16,101 nt of DNA from Roseicyclus sp. (GTDB lineage Bacteria > Pseudomonadota > Alphaproteobacteria > Rhodobacterales > Rhodobacteraceae): assembly GCA_018401055.1 (NCBI GenBank), contig JAGYLB010000079.1, forward strand, positions 1 through 16,101, read 5' to 3'. The translations under genes were made by a program, and so were the position numbers. Of the stretch, positions 1 through 7,099 are shown one piece after another. Within the stretch, counting starts at the first letter, position 1; the number at the start of each line of letters is the position of its first letter. The notes under the pieces were generated by a model that was not told where the DNA came from, made no database searches, and worked only from the letters and a program-made list of their open reading frames with translations.

Positions 1-15
1 GGGATGGGCGAAAGC

Positions 16-33
16 GACTTTGCTTGCAAAGTC
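16..33. repeat. Perfect inverted repeat (hairpin) at the left edge
   Basis: GACTTTG and CAAAGTC arms (7 bp, or 8 bp with a 2-nt loop) enclose CTTG. It lies about 80 bases beyond the stop of the minus-strand gene ending at 116, so it could end transcription of that two-gene unit, although no strong T-tract follows on the minus strand. The core also resembles a palindromic sequence I recall being scattered through Rhodobacteraceae genomes; that is memory, not a search. The remaining bases 1-115 hold no gene I can support. Confidence 0.5.
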
Positions 34-115
34 TGCGGCTCCTCGGTGGGAAACTGGGTGCTGGGGGTGCAGGCGGCGTTCATCAATGCGTTGAAACCGC
101 AAAAGAACCCGAATT

Positions 116-775
116 TTATTGCATCATTAACGTGTCGGAAATCGCCGTTGCTGAGGTGACAGGCAAAATGAACTGTATCTCCCCAGTCTCACCAATAGCA
201 GTGAGAACGGTCCCGCCCATCGGCGATATTGACCAATCCTGCGGTAGGCTTGTAATTCGGTCCGCGTCTTCATAATAAAGTCGGATTGCTGAGTAATCCA
301 ACTCGATTGCGAAGCTGGGGCTTGCGGGTTGACTTGCAGCGACCTGCCCACCTGTCACCACTCCAATGGGCCTGTATTGCGCATCAACAATTATTGCGCC
401 AGTTATGCTACTAGCGAACGGCGCCTGAAACGGCGTGGTTGGAACGCCCGAACAATCTTCTTGTACGCTTATGAGATTAGAGGTCAAGAAGTTGATTGTC
501 ATGCGCTCACCTTCTGGTTCGCATAATTCAAAATTAAATCCAGTTTCCCTGAACTCATCGATTGTAAGGAGGCGACCCTTCGAAGGATTTGTTCGGCTAT
601 CAATGCGGTAGTAAGCATTCGGCGCAAGACCAATCGGATAAGATTGCAGAGGGCCCAGATCGTCGCTCAAGTTTGTTTGAGAAACGGCTACGGACCCAAA
701 AAGCAAAGTTTTTGCTATCAGTCCAAAAAGTAACTGTCGATGGTACCATACTCGCGGTCGTATCTTATCATCCAT
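116..775 (-). CDS. Hypothetical exported protein
   Basis: A 219-residue protein of unknown function. The N-terminus has basic residues (KIRPR at 4-8) and then a hydrophobic stretch around residues 15-31 ending near AVSQT, which reads as a signal peptide or membrane anchor. The rest is soluble-looking, with two cysteines (in FELCEP and EDCSG) that could pair outside the cytoplasm. A central segment, GAIIVDAQYRPIGVVTGG, looks like a beta-hairpin, but I see no catalytic motif. The ATG at 775 has AGGA about 8 bases upstream. The start lies inside the 3' end of the upstream membrane-protein gene (58-base overlap), suggesting translational coupling. Codon use is clearly more AT-rich than in the genes after 1600. 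Real as a gene: fairly sure; function: unknown. Confidence 0.65.
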   Translation of the reverse strand: MDDKIRPRVWYHRQLLFGLIAKTLLFGSVAVSQTNLSDDLGPLQSYPIGLAPNAYYRIDSRTNPSKGRLLTIDEFRETGFNFELCEPEGERMTINFLTSNLISVQEDCSGVPTTPFQAPFASSITGAIIVDAQYRPIGVVTGGQVAASQPASPSFAIELDYSAIRLYYEDADRITSLPQDWSISPMGGTVLTAIGETGEIQFILPVTSATAISDTLMMQ

Positions 776-1293
776 GACGGACTTCCTATATGTGGGGTGT
801 AGTGATAATAACTCAGGGAGCCAGAATTAAATATTGAGTAAAGTCGCGTAGGAGACTCACCCATCGACGCTTCAATAGCAGCTCGCAACTCTGCTCCCGG
901 CTCGGTCCAACGTAGCCCAAACTCATTCCGCATTGCATGATTTCGACCATTTTGGTTCGCAAAGAAAAGTGAGTGGGACAGCACACTGAATATAACGGCA
1001 ACTGCAAGAACGGCGAAAAATCTTGAATTAATCGGAGATCGGCGCTCCCAAGCATAGACGGCATACCCTGCAGCCCCAATTAAACTTGCAGCAATCATGG
1101 CAATCGCGTCAGTTTCCCTCAGGGTATAGGACAATCCCGAGACAGAGTGGACTAATATCTCTTCAAATCCCAAATTAAGCTCGTTCACAAAAATATTGAA
1201 GTATCCAAAGTATCCATCTAAAAATCCATAGCCAATGACATAAATCATTGCAGCCAATAGCGTGCCAATCAAAAAGGAAATGAAGTGGTCCAC
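718..1293 (-). CDS. Hypothetical small membrane protein
   Basis: A 191-residue protein starting from a GTG (complement of CAC at 1291-1293), chosen because GGAG sits 8 bases upstream. Extending further upstream would add a proline/glycine/arginine-rich tract with unrelated composition. Three hydrophobic segments are visible, at about residues 4-22, 61-80 and 89-107, followed by a hydrophilic C-terminal domain of about 80 residues rich in Tyr and Ser. An aromatic loop (GYGFLDGYFGYFN) follows the first segment. I recognise no named family. It is the first gene of a two-gene minus-strand unit and overlaps the next gene by 58 bases. Membrane protein plus exported protein suggests they act together at the envelope, which is inference. 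Confidence 0.6.
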   Translation of the reverse strand: MDHFISFLIGTLLAAMIYVIGYGFLDGYFGYFNIFVNELNLGFEEILVHSVSGLSYTLRETDAIAMIAASLIGAAGYAVYAWERRSPINSRFFAVLAVAVIFSVLSHSLFFANQNGRNHAMRNEFGLRWTEPGAELRAAIEASMGESPTRLYSIFNSGSLSYYHYTPHIGSPSWMIRYDREYGTIDSYFLD

Positions 1294-1318
1294 TATTTTG
1301 ACTCCGCTACATTTATTT

Positions 1319-1347
1319 ACTAAAGCATAATTCTTAAGTATTTTCAA
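1319..1347 (-). promoter_or_regulatory. Candidate promoter for the AT-rich two-gene unit
   Basis: Read on the minus strand, TTGAAA (complement of 1342-1347) is followed after 17 bases by TTTAGT (complement of 1319-1324), matching the sigma-70 consensus at 5 of 6 and 4 of 6 positions. It lies directly before the GTG at 1293. The region is AT-rich, so a chance match is quite possible. Confidence 0.3.
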
Positions 1348-1427
1348 GTAAGAGCGACCCGTTCTAGCGCGTTCCACCCCACCATTTCCGGCCGCCGACC
1401 GCCCACCCGCTTGGGGTACCCCCCACT

Positions 1428-1449
1428 GCGAGATCGTTTCCGATCTCGC
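1428..1449. repeat. Perfect 9-bp hairpin; GAAA tetraloop on minus strand
   Basis: GCGAGATCG and CGATCTCGC arms enclose TTTC, so a minus-strand transcript would fold a 9-bp stem capped by a GNRA-type GAAA loop. It sits in the 303-base divergent gap between the genes starting at 1293 and 1597, close to where composition changes from AT-rich to GC-rich. A perfect 10-base palindrome, GGGGTACCCC, lies just to its left at 1413-1422. No T-tract follows on either strand, so a structured leader, an operator or an element end are all possible. Confidence 0.5.
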
Positions 1450-1517
1450 GTCAAAATCTTCGGAACCTCCACCCGACGCTCCGATCCGCCCCACAGGCCG
1501 GACCCACGCCCCCCTCC

Positions 1518-1531
1518 TTGACCCACATCAA
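1518..1531 (+). promoter_or_regulatory. Candidate FnrL/FNR-family binding site
   Basis: TTGACCCACATCAA matches the FNR-family pattern TTGAY-N4-ATCAA in both half-sites. Rhodobacteraceae use this pattern for the oxygen-sensing regulator FnrL (and related Dnr-type regulators). The centre is about 72 bases before the ATG at 1597. If it acts as a class II site, transcription would start near 1566, about 30 bases before that gene. It is also upstream of the minus-strand unit starting at 1293, but the distance fits the plus-strand gene better. Sequence match only; regulation is inferred. Confidence 0.5.
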
Positions 1532-1596
1532 CGACACCGCCCCTCCCCTGCACTACCCCTCCCCCCGAACGCGCCCACGTCGTCCCGGAGGCCCCC

Positions 1597-1774
1597 ATGC
1601 GCCTGTTTTTCCTGATCTTCACCCTCGCCTCGACCGCCCTTGCGGGCATCGGCGTGACCGCCGTGCTGGCCGCGGGCCTCGACGGGTGGGAGCCTATCGT
1701 GATCGCCGCCGGTCGGGCCGGCGCTCGGCCTGCCCGCCGCGTGGTGGGCTGAGGGCAAGATCCGGGCGCTCTGA
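1597..1774 (+). pseudogene. Small membrane protein, frameshifted
   Basis: The ATG at 1597 is preceded by GGAGG with 5-base spacing. The frame begins MRLFFLIFTLASTALAGIG, a single hydrophobic helix, and runs to a stop at 1750-1752 (51 residues). After about codon 38 it turns basic (RAGARPARR). Moving one base forward near 1700 gives VGPALGLPAAWW followed by AEGKIRAL, ending at 1772-1774. That tail resembles the second helix of a small (about 60-residue) two-helix protein common in roseobacters, often mislabelled 'CTP synthetase' in databases. I infer an indel in the GC-rich stretch around 1699-1705. It is convergent with the hydrolase gene, leaving only a 4-base gap, and may be controlled by the FnrL-like site upstream. 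Function unknown. Confidence 0.5.
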
Positions 1775-1778
1775 GCCC

Positions 1779-2540
1779 TCAGGCGTCGGAAAAAGGCGCG
1801 GATCGCGGCCTCGAATTCGGCGCGGGCGGTCGGCAGTGCAGCAATGGCCCGCGCCGGGGATCTTGGCGAAGCGCGCTGCGGAAATGAAGCGCCTTGATCG
1901 CCGGGCGATGCTCGGGGCGGACATAGTCCGAGGCCGCGCCCGACAAGATCAGCGTGGGGCCGTCGAAGCGGCCGCCCAAGTCCGGCCAGCCGAGGATCTG
2001 GGGCATGAAACGTTCCAGCGTGTCGAGGTTGAAGCGCCAGCGCCGCCCCTTCACGTCCAGCGATTGCAGGAGGAAGGCGCGCACGCCTGCCTCGGCCACG
2101 GTCTCGGCCAGTTGGCGGTCGGCATCGCCGCGCGTCTCGATCCGCGACAGGTCCACGGCGCGCATGGCGTCGATCAGGTGCTGTTGCGTGTGGCCATAAG
2201 CCACCGGCGCGATATCGGCCACGATCAGGCGGCGCAGATGCGCGGGGCGGATCAACGCCAGCGCCATGGCCGCCTTGCCGCCCATGGAATGGCCCAGCAC
2301 GTCGGCCTGCCCGCCTTGGGCGGCGATGACCTGCGCCAGATCCTCGGCCAGATCGGGGTAGGTATGGCTGTCGGTCCAGTGGCTCTCGCCATGGTTGCGC
2401 ATGTCGACGGTGATGACCCGGCGGGTATCGGACAGGCGTTTCGCGATCACGCCCCAGTTGCGGGCGGACCCGAAGAGGCCATGGGCGATCACGATGGGCG
2501 GGCGGGCGGTGTCATCGCCCTCGGTCAGGATGCGCAGCAT
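1779..2540 (-). CDS. Alpha/beta hydrolase (YbfF-like esterase), frameshifted 3' end
   Basis: An alpha/beta-hydrolase-fold esterase of about 253 residues, the usual length for the YbfF-like group, probably cytoplasmic. Visible motifs: oxyanion-side HGLFGSARNW at 20-29, nucleophile elbow GHSMGG with Ser85, and the acid Asp205 in SGAASDYV. I start at ATG 2540 because the fold begins at once; upstream in-frame sequence is low-complexity Pro/Arg. After about residue 217 (near 1885-1890) the frame degrades. The expected ARFAKIPGAGH, carrying the catalytic His, is in one other frame, AEFEAAIRAF is in a third, and the final FSDA with its stop returns to the first. So at least three indels lie in the last 110 bases and the open frame lacks the catalytic His. 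Substrate unknown. Confidence 0.75.
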   Translation of the reverse strand: MLRILTEGDDTARPPIVIAHGLFGSARNWGVIAKRLSDTRRVITVDMRNHGESHWTDSHTYPDLAEDLAQVIAAQGGQADVLGHSMGGKAAMALALIRPAHLRRLIVADIAPVAYGHTQQHLIDAMRAVDLSRIETRGDADRQLAETVAEAGVRAFLLQSLDVKGRRWRFNLDTLERFMPQILGWPDLGGRFDGPTLILSGAASDYVRPEHRPAIKALHFRSALRQDPRRGPLLHCRPPAPNSRPRSAPFSDA

Positions 2541-2653
2541 GGGCCGAGTGATAGGACGGACCGGGGGAGGAGTGGCTAGAGGCGCCGAGGGGTGGAGGCA
2601 GGGCCTGCGCGCGGCGTATCCTTGGGCCATCCTATCGCCGGGGGGCCGATCCC

Positions 2654-3025
2654 ATGGACAAGACCGCGCTTGACGCGCTGCACGAGGATCTGCGGCAGGC
2701 GATGGCCGCGCGCCTGAACGTGCGGGCGCGCAGTTTTCGCGGCGCGGTGCGGCGGGCCGGGCGGCTGTTGCCGGCGCAGGCGCGGCTTGCCGCCGCCGAG
2801 ATGACGGCGCTGGAGGCGCGGCTGGCCCATCCCAAACTGGCCGCACGCACCGATCCGGCCTTGGTGATGCAGGCAGCCGACAGGTTCCGCGCGGCCTTGG
2901 CCCGGCAGCGCCCCGGCGCACGGGCGGCGCGCGACCGGTCGTTTCTGATGGCTGAGATCGGCTTCAAGCTGGCGGTGCTGATCGGCCTTGGTCTGGCCTT
3001 TCTGCACTGGCAGACCGGGGCGTAA
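2654..3025 (+). CDS. Hypothetical protein with C-terminal membrane helix
   Basis: A 123-residue protein. Residues 1-95 are Ala/Arg-rich and look helical (for example LPAQARLAAAEMTALEARL), possibly a coiled coil. One hydrophobic segment lies at about 101-118 (FKLAVLIGLGLAFLHW), so it is probably tail-anchored with its N-terminus in the cytoplasm. The ATG is preceded by a G-rich tract. It is divergent from the hydrolase (113-base gap) and convergent with pirin, and its TAA lies in the loop of the hairpin at 3013-3033. I recognise it only as the kind of small protein seen in Rhodobacteraceae. Function unknown. Confidence 0.7.
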   Translation: MDKTALDALHEDLRQAMAARLNVRARSFRGAVRRAGRLLPAQARLAAAEMTALEARLAHPKLAARTDPALVMQAADRFRAALARQRPGARAARDRSFLMAEIGFKLAVLIGLGLAFLHWQTGA

Positions 3026-3033
3026 CCCCGGTC
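3013..3033. terminator. Hairpin at convergent gene ends
   Basis: GACCGGGG and CCCCGGTC form a perfect 8-bp stem with loop CGTAA, which contains the TAA stop of the 2654 gene. It lies between convergent genes (2654 gene and pirin), so it may terminate transcription in one or both directions. No T-tract follows, so it would be an atypical or Rho-assisted terminator. Confidence 0.45.
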
Positions 3034-3079
3034 AATGGGCGGGCTTGATGCCCCCTGCCTTCAATGGGCCGGCTTGATG
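3032..3079. repeat. Short direct repeat of the pirin gene end
   Basis: The 19 bases at 3061-3079 (stop codon and last codons of the pirin gene) recur at 3032-3050 with one mismatch (G for C at the tenth base). The copies start 29 bases apart. The second copy lies beyond the pirin stop. This looks like a small local duplication of the gene's 3' end. Confidence 0.6.
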
Positions 3080-3972
3080 AACGTCCCGTTCCTGAGGTCG
3101 CGCATCGCCTGCTGCAATTCGGCCTGCGTGTTCATCACGATGGGGCCGTGCCATGCCACCGGCTCCTCGATCGGCGCGCCTGAGATCAGCAAGAAGCGCA
3201 CGCCCTGCGGCCCGGCCTGAACCGTCACCTCGTCGCCCGAGCCGAAGCGGATCAGCGTGCGGTCGCCCGACAGATCGCGGATATTGACCTCGCGGCCCCT
3301 GACTTCCTTTTCCAAAAGCACGCCTTGAGGCTTCGAGGCATCGGCGAACTTGGCCGCACCGTCAAAGACATAGGCGAAGGCGCGGCGGTAGGTGTCGATC
3401 TTGAAGGTTTTGCGCAGGCCCGCAGGCACGGTGATGTCAAGGTATTGCGGATCGGCGGCGATGCCGTCCACCGGCCCCCGCTTGCCCCAGAATTCGCCCG
3501 TGATCACGCGCACATGGGTGCCATCGTCATCAGTCACTTCCGGAATTTCCGCGCCCGCGATGTCTTGGTAGCGCGGCGCGGTCATCTTTTGCGCGCCGGG
3601 CAGGTTGCCCCACAGCTGGAAGCCGTGCATCTGGCCGTGCTTGTTCCCCAGCGGCATTTCCTGATGCAAGATGCCCGACCCCGCCGTCATCCATTGCACC
3701 GACCCCGCCCCCAGACGCCCGCGATTGCCCAAGCTGTCGGCATGCTCGACGGTGCCTGCCAGAACATAGGTGATCGTCTCGATCCCCCGGTGCGGGTGCC
3801 ACGGGAACCCGTCGCGGTAGAAATCGGGGTGGTCGTTGCGGAAATCATCGAACAGGAGGAACGGGTCCAGTTCGGTCGGGTCCTGAAACCCGAAGGCGCG
3901 GTGCAGGTGCACCCCCGCCCCTTCCATAGTCGGGCGGGCCTTGCGGGTTTCCAGAACGGGGCGGATCGACAT
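3061..3972 (-). CDS. Pirin family protein
   Basis: A 303-residue bicupin of the pirin family. Family members bind Fe or Zn; some are quercetin 2,3-dioxygenases and others act as redox-sensing regulators. The N-terminal cupin carries the metal ligands expected for the family: His59 and His61 in WHPHRG, and His103 and Glu105 in ILHQEMP. Other family signatures are DPFLLFDDF near 36-44 and GFQLWGNLP further on. The C-terminal pirin_C cupin follows and the protein ends in FIKPAH. The start at 3972 is set by AGGAGG 7 bases upstream; an in-frame extension upstream has no family match. It is divergent from the dehydrogenase-like gene at 4140 and convergent with the 2654 gene. The open frame is intact and the assignment is secure; substrate and role are unknown. 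Confidence 0.92.
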   Translation of the reverse strand: MSIRPVLETRKARPTMEGAGVHLHRAFGFQDPTELDPFLLFDDFRNDHPDFYRDGFPWHPHRGIETITYVLAGTVEHADSLGNRGRLGAGSVQWMTAGSGILHQEMPLGNKHGQMHGFQLWGNLPGAQKMTAPRYQDIAGAEIPEVTDDDGTHVRVITGEFWGKRGPVDGIAADPQYLDITVPAGLRKTFKIDTYRRAFAYVFDGAAKFADASKPQGVLLEKEVRGREVNIRDLSGDRTLIRFGSGDEVTVQAGPQGVRFLLISGAPIEEPVAWHGPIVMNTQAELQQAMRDLRNGTFIKPAH

Positions 3973-4139
3973 GGGGCTTCCTCCTGTGGCGCGGTTGCGG
4001 CAGATGTAGCAGGCGGGCACGGGCACACAATGCGGGTCGCCACACCGCGCCTGTGCATCGGCGCAGAGGTCGCAATCGAGCGCGACAGGGCGCGCGGGCC
4101 CCGTGAAGGATGCGCGAAACAAAGGCGGGAGGGCCGGGA

Positions 4140-5097
4140 ATGCGTGTCGGTTTCATCGGACCGGGCGGGATGTGGAGCGAAGCTGGCGGGCACGCTCTTG
4201 CGTAATGGGATCGCGATTTCGGTCGTCGATCTGGATGCAGCCAAGGTGGCGGAGTTCACCGCAAAGGGCGCGGGCACGGCCGAGACCCCGCAGCGCTGAT
4301 GGCCGGCATGCGACGTGGTCATCACCTGCCTGCCGCGCCCCGACATCTCGGCCGTCGTGGTCGAGGGGCCGGGCGGCCTGCTGGAGGCGATGGGGCCGGG
4401 CAAGATCTGGCTGGAGATGAGCACGACCGACGCGACCGAGATCACGCGTCTGGGCGAAAAGGTCGCCGCCGCGGGCGGTGCCGCCGTCGATTGCCCGGTC
4501 TCGGGCGGGTGCCACCGGGCGGATACCGGCAATATCTCGATCTTTGCGGGCTGCGACCGGGCAACGTTCGAGGCCGTGCTGCCGCTGCTCACCACTATGG
4601 GGCGGCGCGTGCTGCACACGGGGCCGATCGGGTCGGCGAGCGTGCTCAAGGTCATCACGAATTACCTTGCGACCGCCAATCTGGTGAGCTGCACCGAGGC
4701 GCTGACGGTGGCCGCCGGGGCAGGCCTTGACCTTGGCACCGCCTATGAGGCGATCAAGATTTCCTCGGGCACTTCTTTCGTGCATGAGACCGAGAGCCAG
4801 GTGATCTTGAACGGGTCGCGCGACATCAGCTTCACGATGGATCTGGTGGCCAAGGATATCGGCCTGTTTCAAGACGTGGCCGACCGCGCCGGTGTGCCGG
4901 TGGAGGTGAACCCGCTGCTCATTTCGATCTTTCAGGACGGCATCCGGCGTTACGGTGAACGCGAGCTTTCGCCCAACATCATCAAGCGGCTGGAGGAGGC
5001 GACGGGTCTGGACATCCGTGCGCCGGGCTTCCCGCCCGAGATGGTCGATGACGAACCCGAAGAGACAGGCGCCGAGGTGATCGTCAAGCGGGGCTGA
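4140..5097 (+). pseudogene. NAD(P)-dependent beta-hydroxyacid dehydrogenase, interrupted by indels
   Basis: Member of the 3-hydroxyisobutyrate/tartronate-semialdehyde reductase family, which oxidises or reduces beta-hydroxy acids with NAD(P). The ATG at 4140 has GGGAGG upstream and encodes MRVGFIGPGGM, the Rossmann glycine motif, but this frame stops after 21 codons. An extra base near 4170 (ATGTGGAGC for ATGGGAGC) restores GAKLAGTLLRNGIAISVVD. A TGA at 4297-4299 then interrupts; one missing base near 4283 and one extra near 4302 would give the expected AALMAACDVVIT. From 4315 the frame is clean to 5097 and contains DCPVSGG (substrate binding) and the catalytic Lys of GSASVLKVITNYL (about residue 170). 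Two-domain length about 318 residues once corrected, near family norm. Either a damaged gene or sequence errors. Exact substrate cannot be told. Confidence 0.8.
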
Positions 5098-5137
5098 CCC
5101 CCTCGCCAAGCGCCGCGCGACCGGCTAAGGGGCGGTC

Positions 5138-5659
5138 ATGGCGAAACGCAAGCGAGACCCCGACCCGAACGAGGTGCTGGCCACCATCGACCCGCAGCCG
5201 GTGCGGCGCATCTTCACGACCGGCGTTGTGGGGATGCTGGGGGTGATCTTGCTCTATGTCGCCGCAGCGACACCGCCGGTCGATCCGGGCTGGCTGGTGT
5301 TCCTGATCGCGATGGGGATGGGCGCGCTCTATCTGGCGTGGCGGGTCTGGCTGGCGACAGCCATCACACTGGAGCTGACCCGCAGCGAGCTGCGCGAGGC
5401 GGGCGGGCGGGTTCTGTTCGCGCTCGACGAGGTCGACAGCATCGACCGCAGCATCTTTGCCTTCAAGCCCGCAGGCGGGTTTCTGGTGCGTCTCAAGGTG
5501 CCCACGACGCGGGGTCGGGTCTATGCGCCCGCGCTGTGGTGGCGCGCGCGCAAGCGGGTGGCCGTGGGCGGGGCCACCGCGGGCAGTCAGGCCAAGCCTG
5601 TGGCCGATCTGATCAGCATCATCGTGGCGGATCGCCGGGGCGACCTGCCCCGGCAATAG
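5138..5659 (+). CDS. Hypothetical two-TM membrane protein
   Basis: A 173-residue protein with a basic N-terminus (MAKRKRDPDP), two membrane segments at about residues 27-46 and 51-75, and a cytoplasmic C-terminal domain of about 100 residues. The layout (short N-terminus, helical hairpin, then a beta-rich part containing ITLELTRSELRE and VLFALDEVDSIDRS) resembles bacterial PH-like membrane proteins. That is a resemblance only. The ATG follows AGGGGCGG. It lies 40 bases after the oxidoreductase and may be co-transcribed with it. Its stop is 6 bases from that of the convergent amino-acid dehydrogenase. The frame is intact. Function unknown. Confidence 0.75.
   Translation: MAKRKRDPDPNEVLATIDPQPVRRIFTTGVVGMLGVILLYVAAATPPVDPGWLVFLIAMGMGALYLAWRVWLATAITLELTRSELREAGGRVLFALDEVDSIDRSIFAFKPAGGFLVRLKVPTTRGRVYAPALWWRARKRVAVGGATAGSQAKPVADLISIIVADRRGDLPRQ
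5634..5654. terminator. Hairpin at convergent gene ends
   Basis: GCCGGGGC and GCCCCGGC form a perfect 8-bp stem with loop GACCT, just before the TAG at 5657-5659 and 12 bases from the stop of the opposing dehydrogenase gene. It has the same design as the hairpin at 3013-3033 (8-bp GC stem, 5-base loop, no T-tract), so it may act as a bidirectional end of transcription. It is also coding sequence. Confidence 0.4.
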
Positions 5660-5665
5660 GTCGCG

Positions 5666-7099
5666 TCAGATACCCTTGGCCGTGTAGCTTTTCGCCACCC
5701 GGTCGATGCTGACAAGGAAGGCCGCCGTGCGCAGGTCGGTCACCTTGTCATGGCTCCACCAGACCTCGCGCATCGACTGGTAGGCGGACCGCATGGTGTC
5801 GTCGAGGCCCGAGCGCACCAGTTCCAGCTCGCCCGCGCCGCGCAGGTAGCGGTCCTTGAAATCGGGCGAGAGTGTCCAGTTGATCGAGCTGTCGCGGCTG
5901 ATGCGCTCCAGCTCGTCCACGATCAGCTGGTGGCGAGATTCTTCCTGACGGCGCTGCATCCGGCCGAAACGGATATGCGACAGGTTCTTGACCCATTCGA
6001 AATAGCTGACCGTGACGCCACCTGCATTGGCGTAAAGGTCGGGGATGATGACGGTGCCCTTGTGGCGCAGGATCTCGTCGGCGCCGGCGGTCACGGGGCC
6101 GTTCGCGGCCTCGATGATCAGCGGGGCCTTGATGGCGGCGGCGTTGTGCATGTTGATCACGCCTTCCAGCGCGGCGGGGATCAAGATGTCGCATTCGGCC
6201 TCGAGCAGCTTGGCACCGTTCTCGTGATAGGTGCCGAAGGGGCAATCCTTGACGCCCCCGTTGCGGACGATCCAATCACGCAGCGCCACGATGTCGAGGC
6301 CGTCGGAGTTTTCCACCGCGCCGTCGCGTTCGATCACATGGGTGACGCGGCAGCCATCCTCGGTCGAGAGGAACAGGGCCGCGTGATAGCCGACATTGCC
6401 CAGGCCCTGCACCACGACCCGCTTTCCGTCGAGCGTGCCGGACAGACCGGCCTTGGCCACATCCTCGGGGTGGCGGAAAAATTCCTGCAGCGCGTATTGC
6501 ACGCCGCGCCCTGTCGCCTCGACCCGGCCCTGGATGCCGCCTGCATGGATCGGCTTGCCGGTGACGCAGGCGCGCGCGTTGATGTCGGTGGTGTGCATCC
6601 GGGCATATTGGTCGGCGATGATCGCCATCTCGCGCTCGCCCGTGCCCATGTCGGGAGCGGGCACGTTCTGCGCCGGGTCGATCAGGTCGCGCTTGATCAG
6701 CTCATAGGCGAAGCGGCGGGTGATCTTTTCCAGCTCGTCCTGCTCCCAGTGGCGCGGGTCGATGCAGAGCCCACCCTTGGAGCCGCCGAACGGCGCCTCG
6801 ACCAGCGCGCATTTGTAGGTCATCAGCGCGGCCAGCGCCTCGACCTCGTCTTGATTCACGGAGGGCGCGTAGCGGATGCCGCCCTTGACCGGCTCGGTAT
6901 GCTCGGAATGGACGGATCGGTAGCCGGTAAAGGTGTGGATCTCGCCGCGCAGCCTGACCCCGAAGCGCACGGTATAGGTCGAATTGCAGACTCGTATCTT
7001 TTCCTCGAGGCCCGGGGGCAGGTCCATCAGCGCGGCGGCGCGGGTGAACATCAGGTCGACGGATTGTCGGAAACTCGGCTCGCCGGTTTGAGTGTTCAT
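5666..7099 (-). CDS. Glu/Leu/Phe/Val dehydrogenase (glutamate dehydrogenase family)
   Basis: A 477-residue amino-acid dehydrogenase: reversible oxidative deamination of an amino acid (most likely glutamate) to the 2-oxo acid and ammonia with NAD(P), in the cytoplasm. The N-terminal substrate domain has PVKGGIRYAP (Lys72), MTYKCALV (Lys96), the catalytic Lys108 in FGGSKGGLC, and Asp150 in PAPDMGTGEREM. The dinucleotide fold shows VVQGLGNVGYHAA at about 229-241 and later EAANGPVT and YANAGGVTVSYFEW. The start at 7099 is chosen from GGGAGG about 9 bases upstream; the longer in-frame extension lacks family sequence. The frame is intact. It is divergent from the TadG-like operon across a gap of about 240 bases. 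Glutamate is likely, but leucine or others cannot be excluded. Confidence 0.92.
   Translation of the reverse strand: MNTQTGEPSFRQSVDLMFTRAAALMDLPPGLEEKIRVCNSTYTVRFGVRLRGEIHTFTGYRSVHSEHTEPVKGGIRYAPSVNQDEVEALAALMTYKCALVEAPFGGSKGGLCIDPRHWEQDELEKITRRFAYELIKRDLIDPAQNVPAPDMGTGEREMAIIADQYARMHTTDINARACVTGKPIHAGGIQGRVEATGRGVQYALQEFFRHPEDVAKAGLSGTLDGKRVVVQGLGNVGYHAALFLSTEDGCRVTHVIERDGAVENSDGLDIVALRDWIVRNGGVKDCPFGTYHENGAKLLEAECDILIPAALEGVINMHNAAAIKAPLIIEAANGPVTAGADEILRHKGTVIIPDLYANAGGVTVSYFEWVKNLSHIRFGRMQRRQEESRHQLIVDELERISRDSSINWTLSPDFKDRYLRGAGELELVRSGLDDTMRSAYQSMREVWWSHDKVTDLRTAAFLVSIDRVAKSYTAKGI

Noticed and set aside
1..83. Possible minus-strand partial coding region from an ATG at 83 (MNAACTPSTQFPTEE) running off the left edge
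   Set aside because: No ribosome site, only 27 codons visible, and it reads through the hairpin at 16-33; not enough to call a gene.
1361..1460. tRNA-like or attachment-site-like sequence at the composition boundary (GTTCTAGCGCG region)
   Set aside because: No cloverleaf or anticodon arm could be built, and no integrase or repeat partner is in the window.
1518..2579. Long plus-strand open frame of 353 codons
   Set aside because: It is Arg/Pro/His-rich antisense of the alpha/beta hydrolase, which carries real motifs on the minus strand.
3325..4299. 324-codon plus-strand open frame ending in dehydrogenase-like residues
   Set aside because: Most is antisense of pirin; only its last part coincides with the dehydrogenase gene beginning at 4140.
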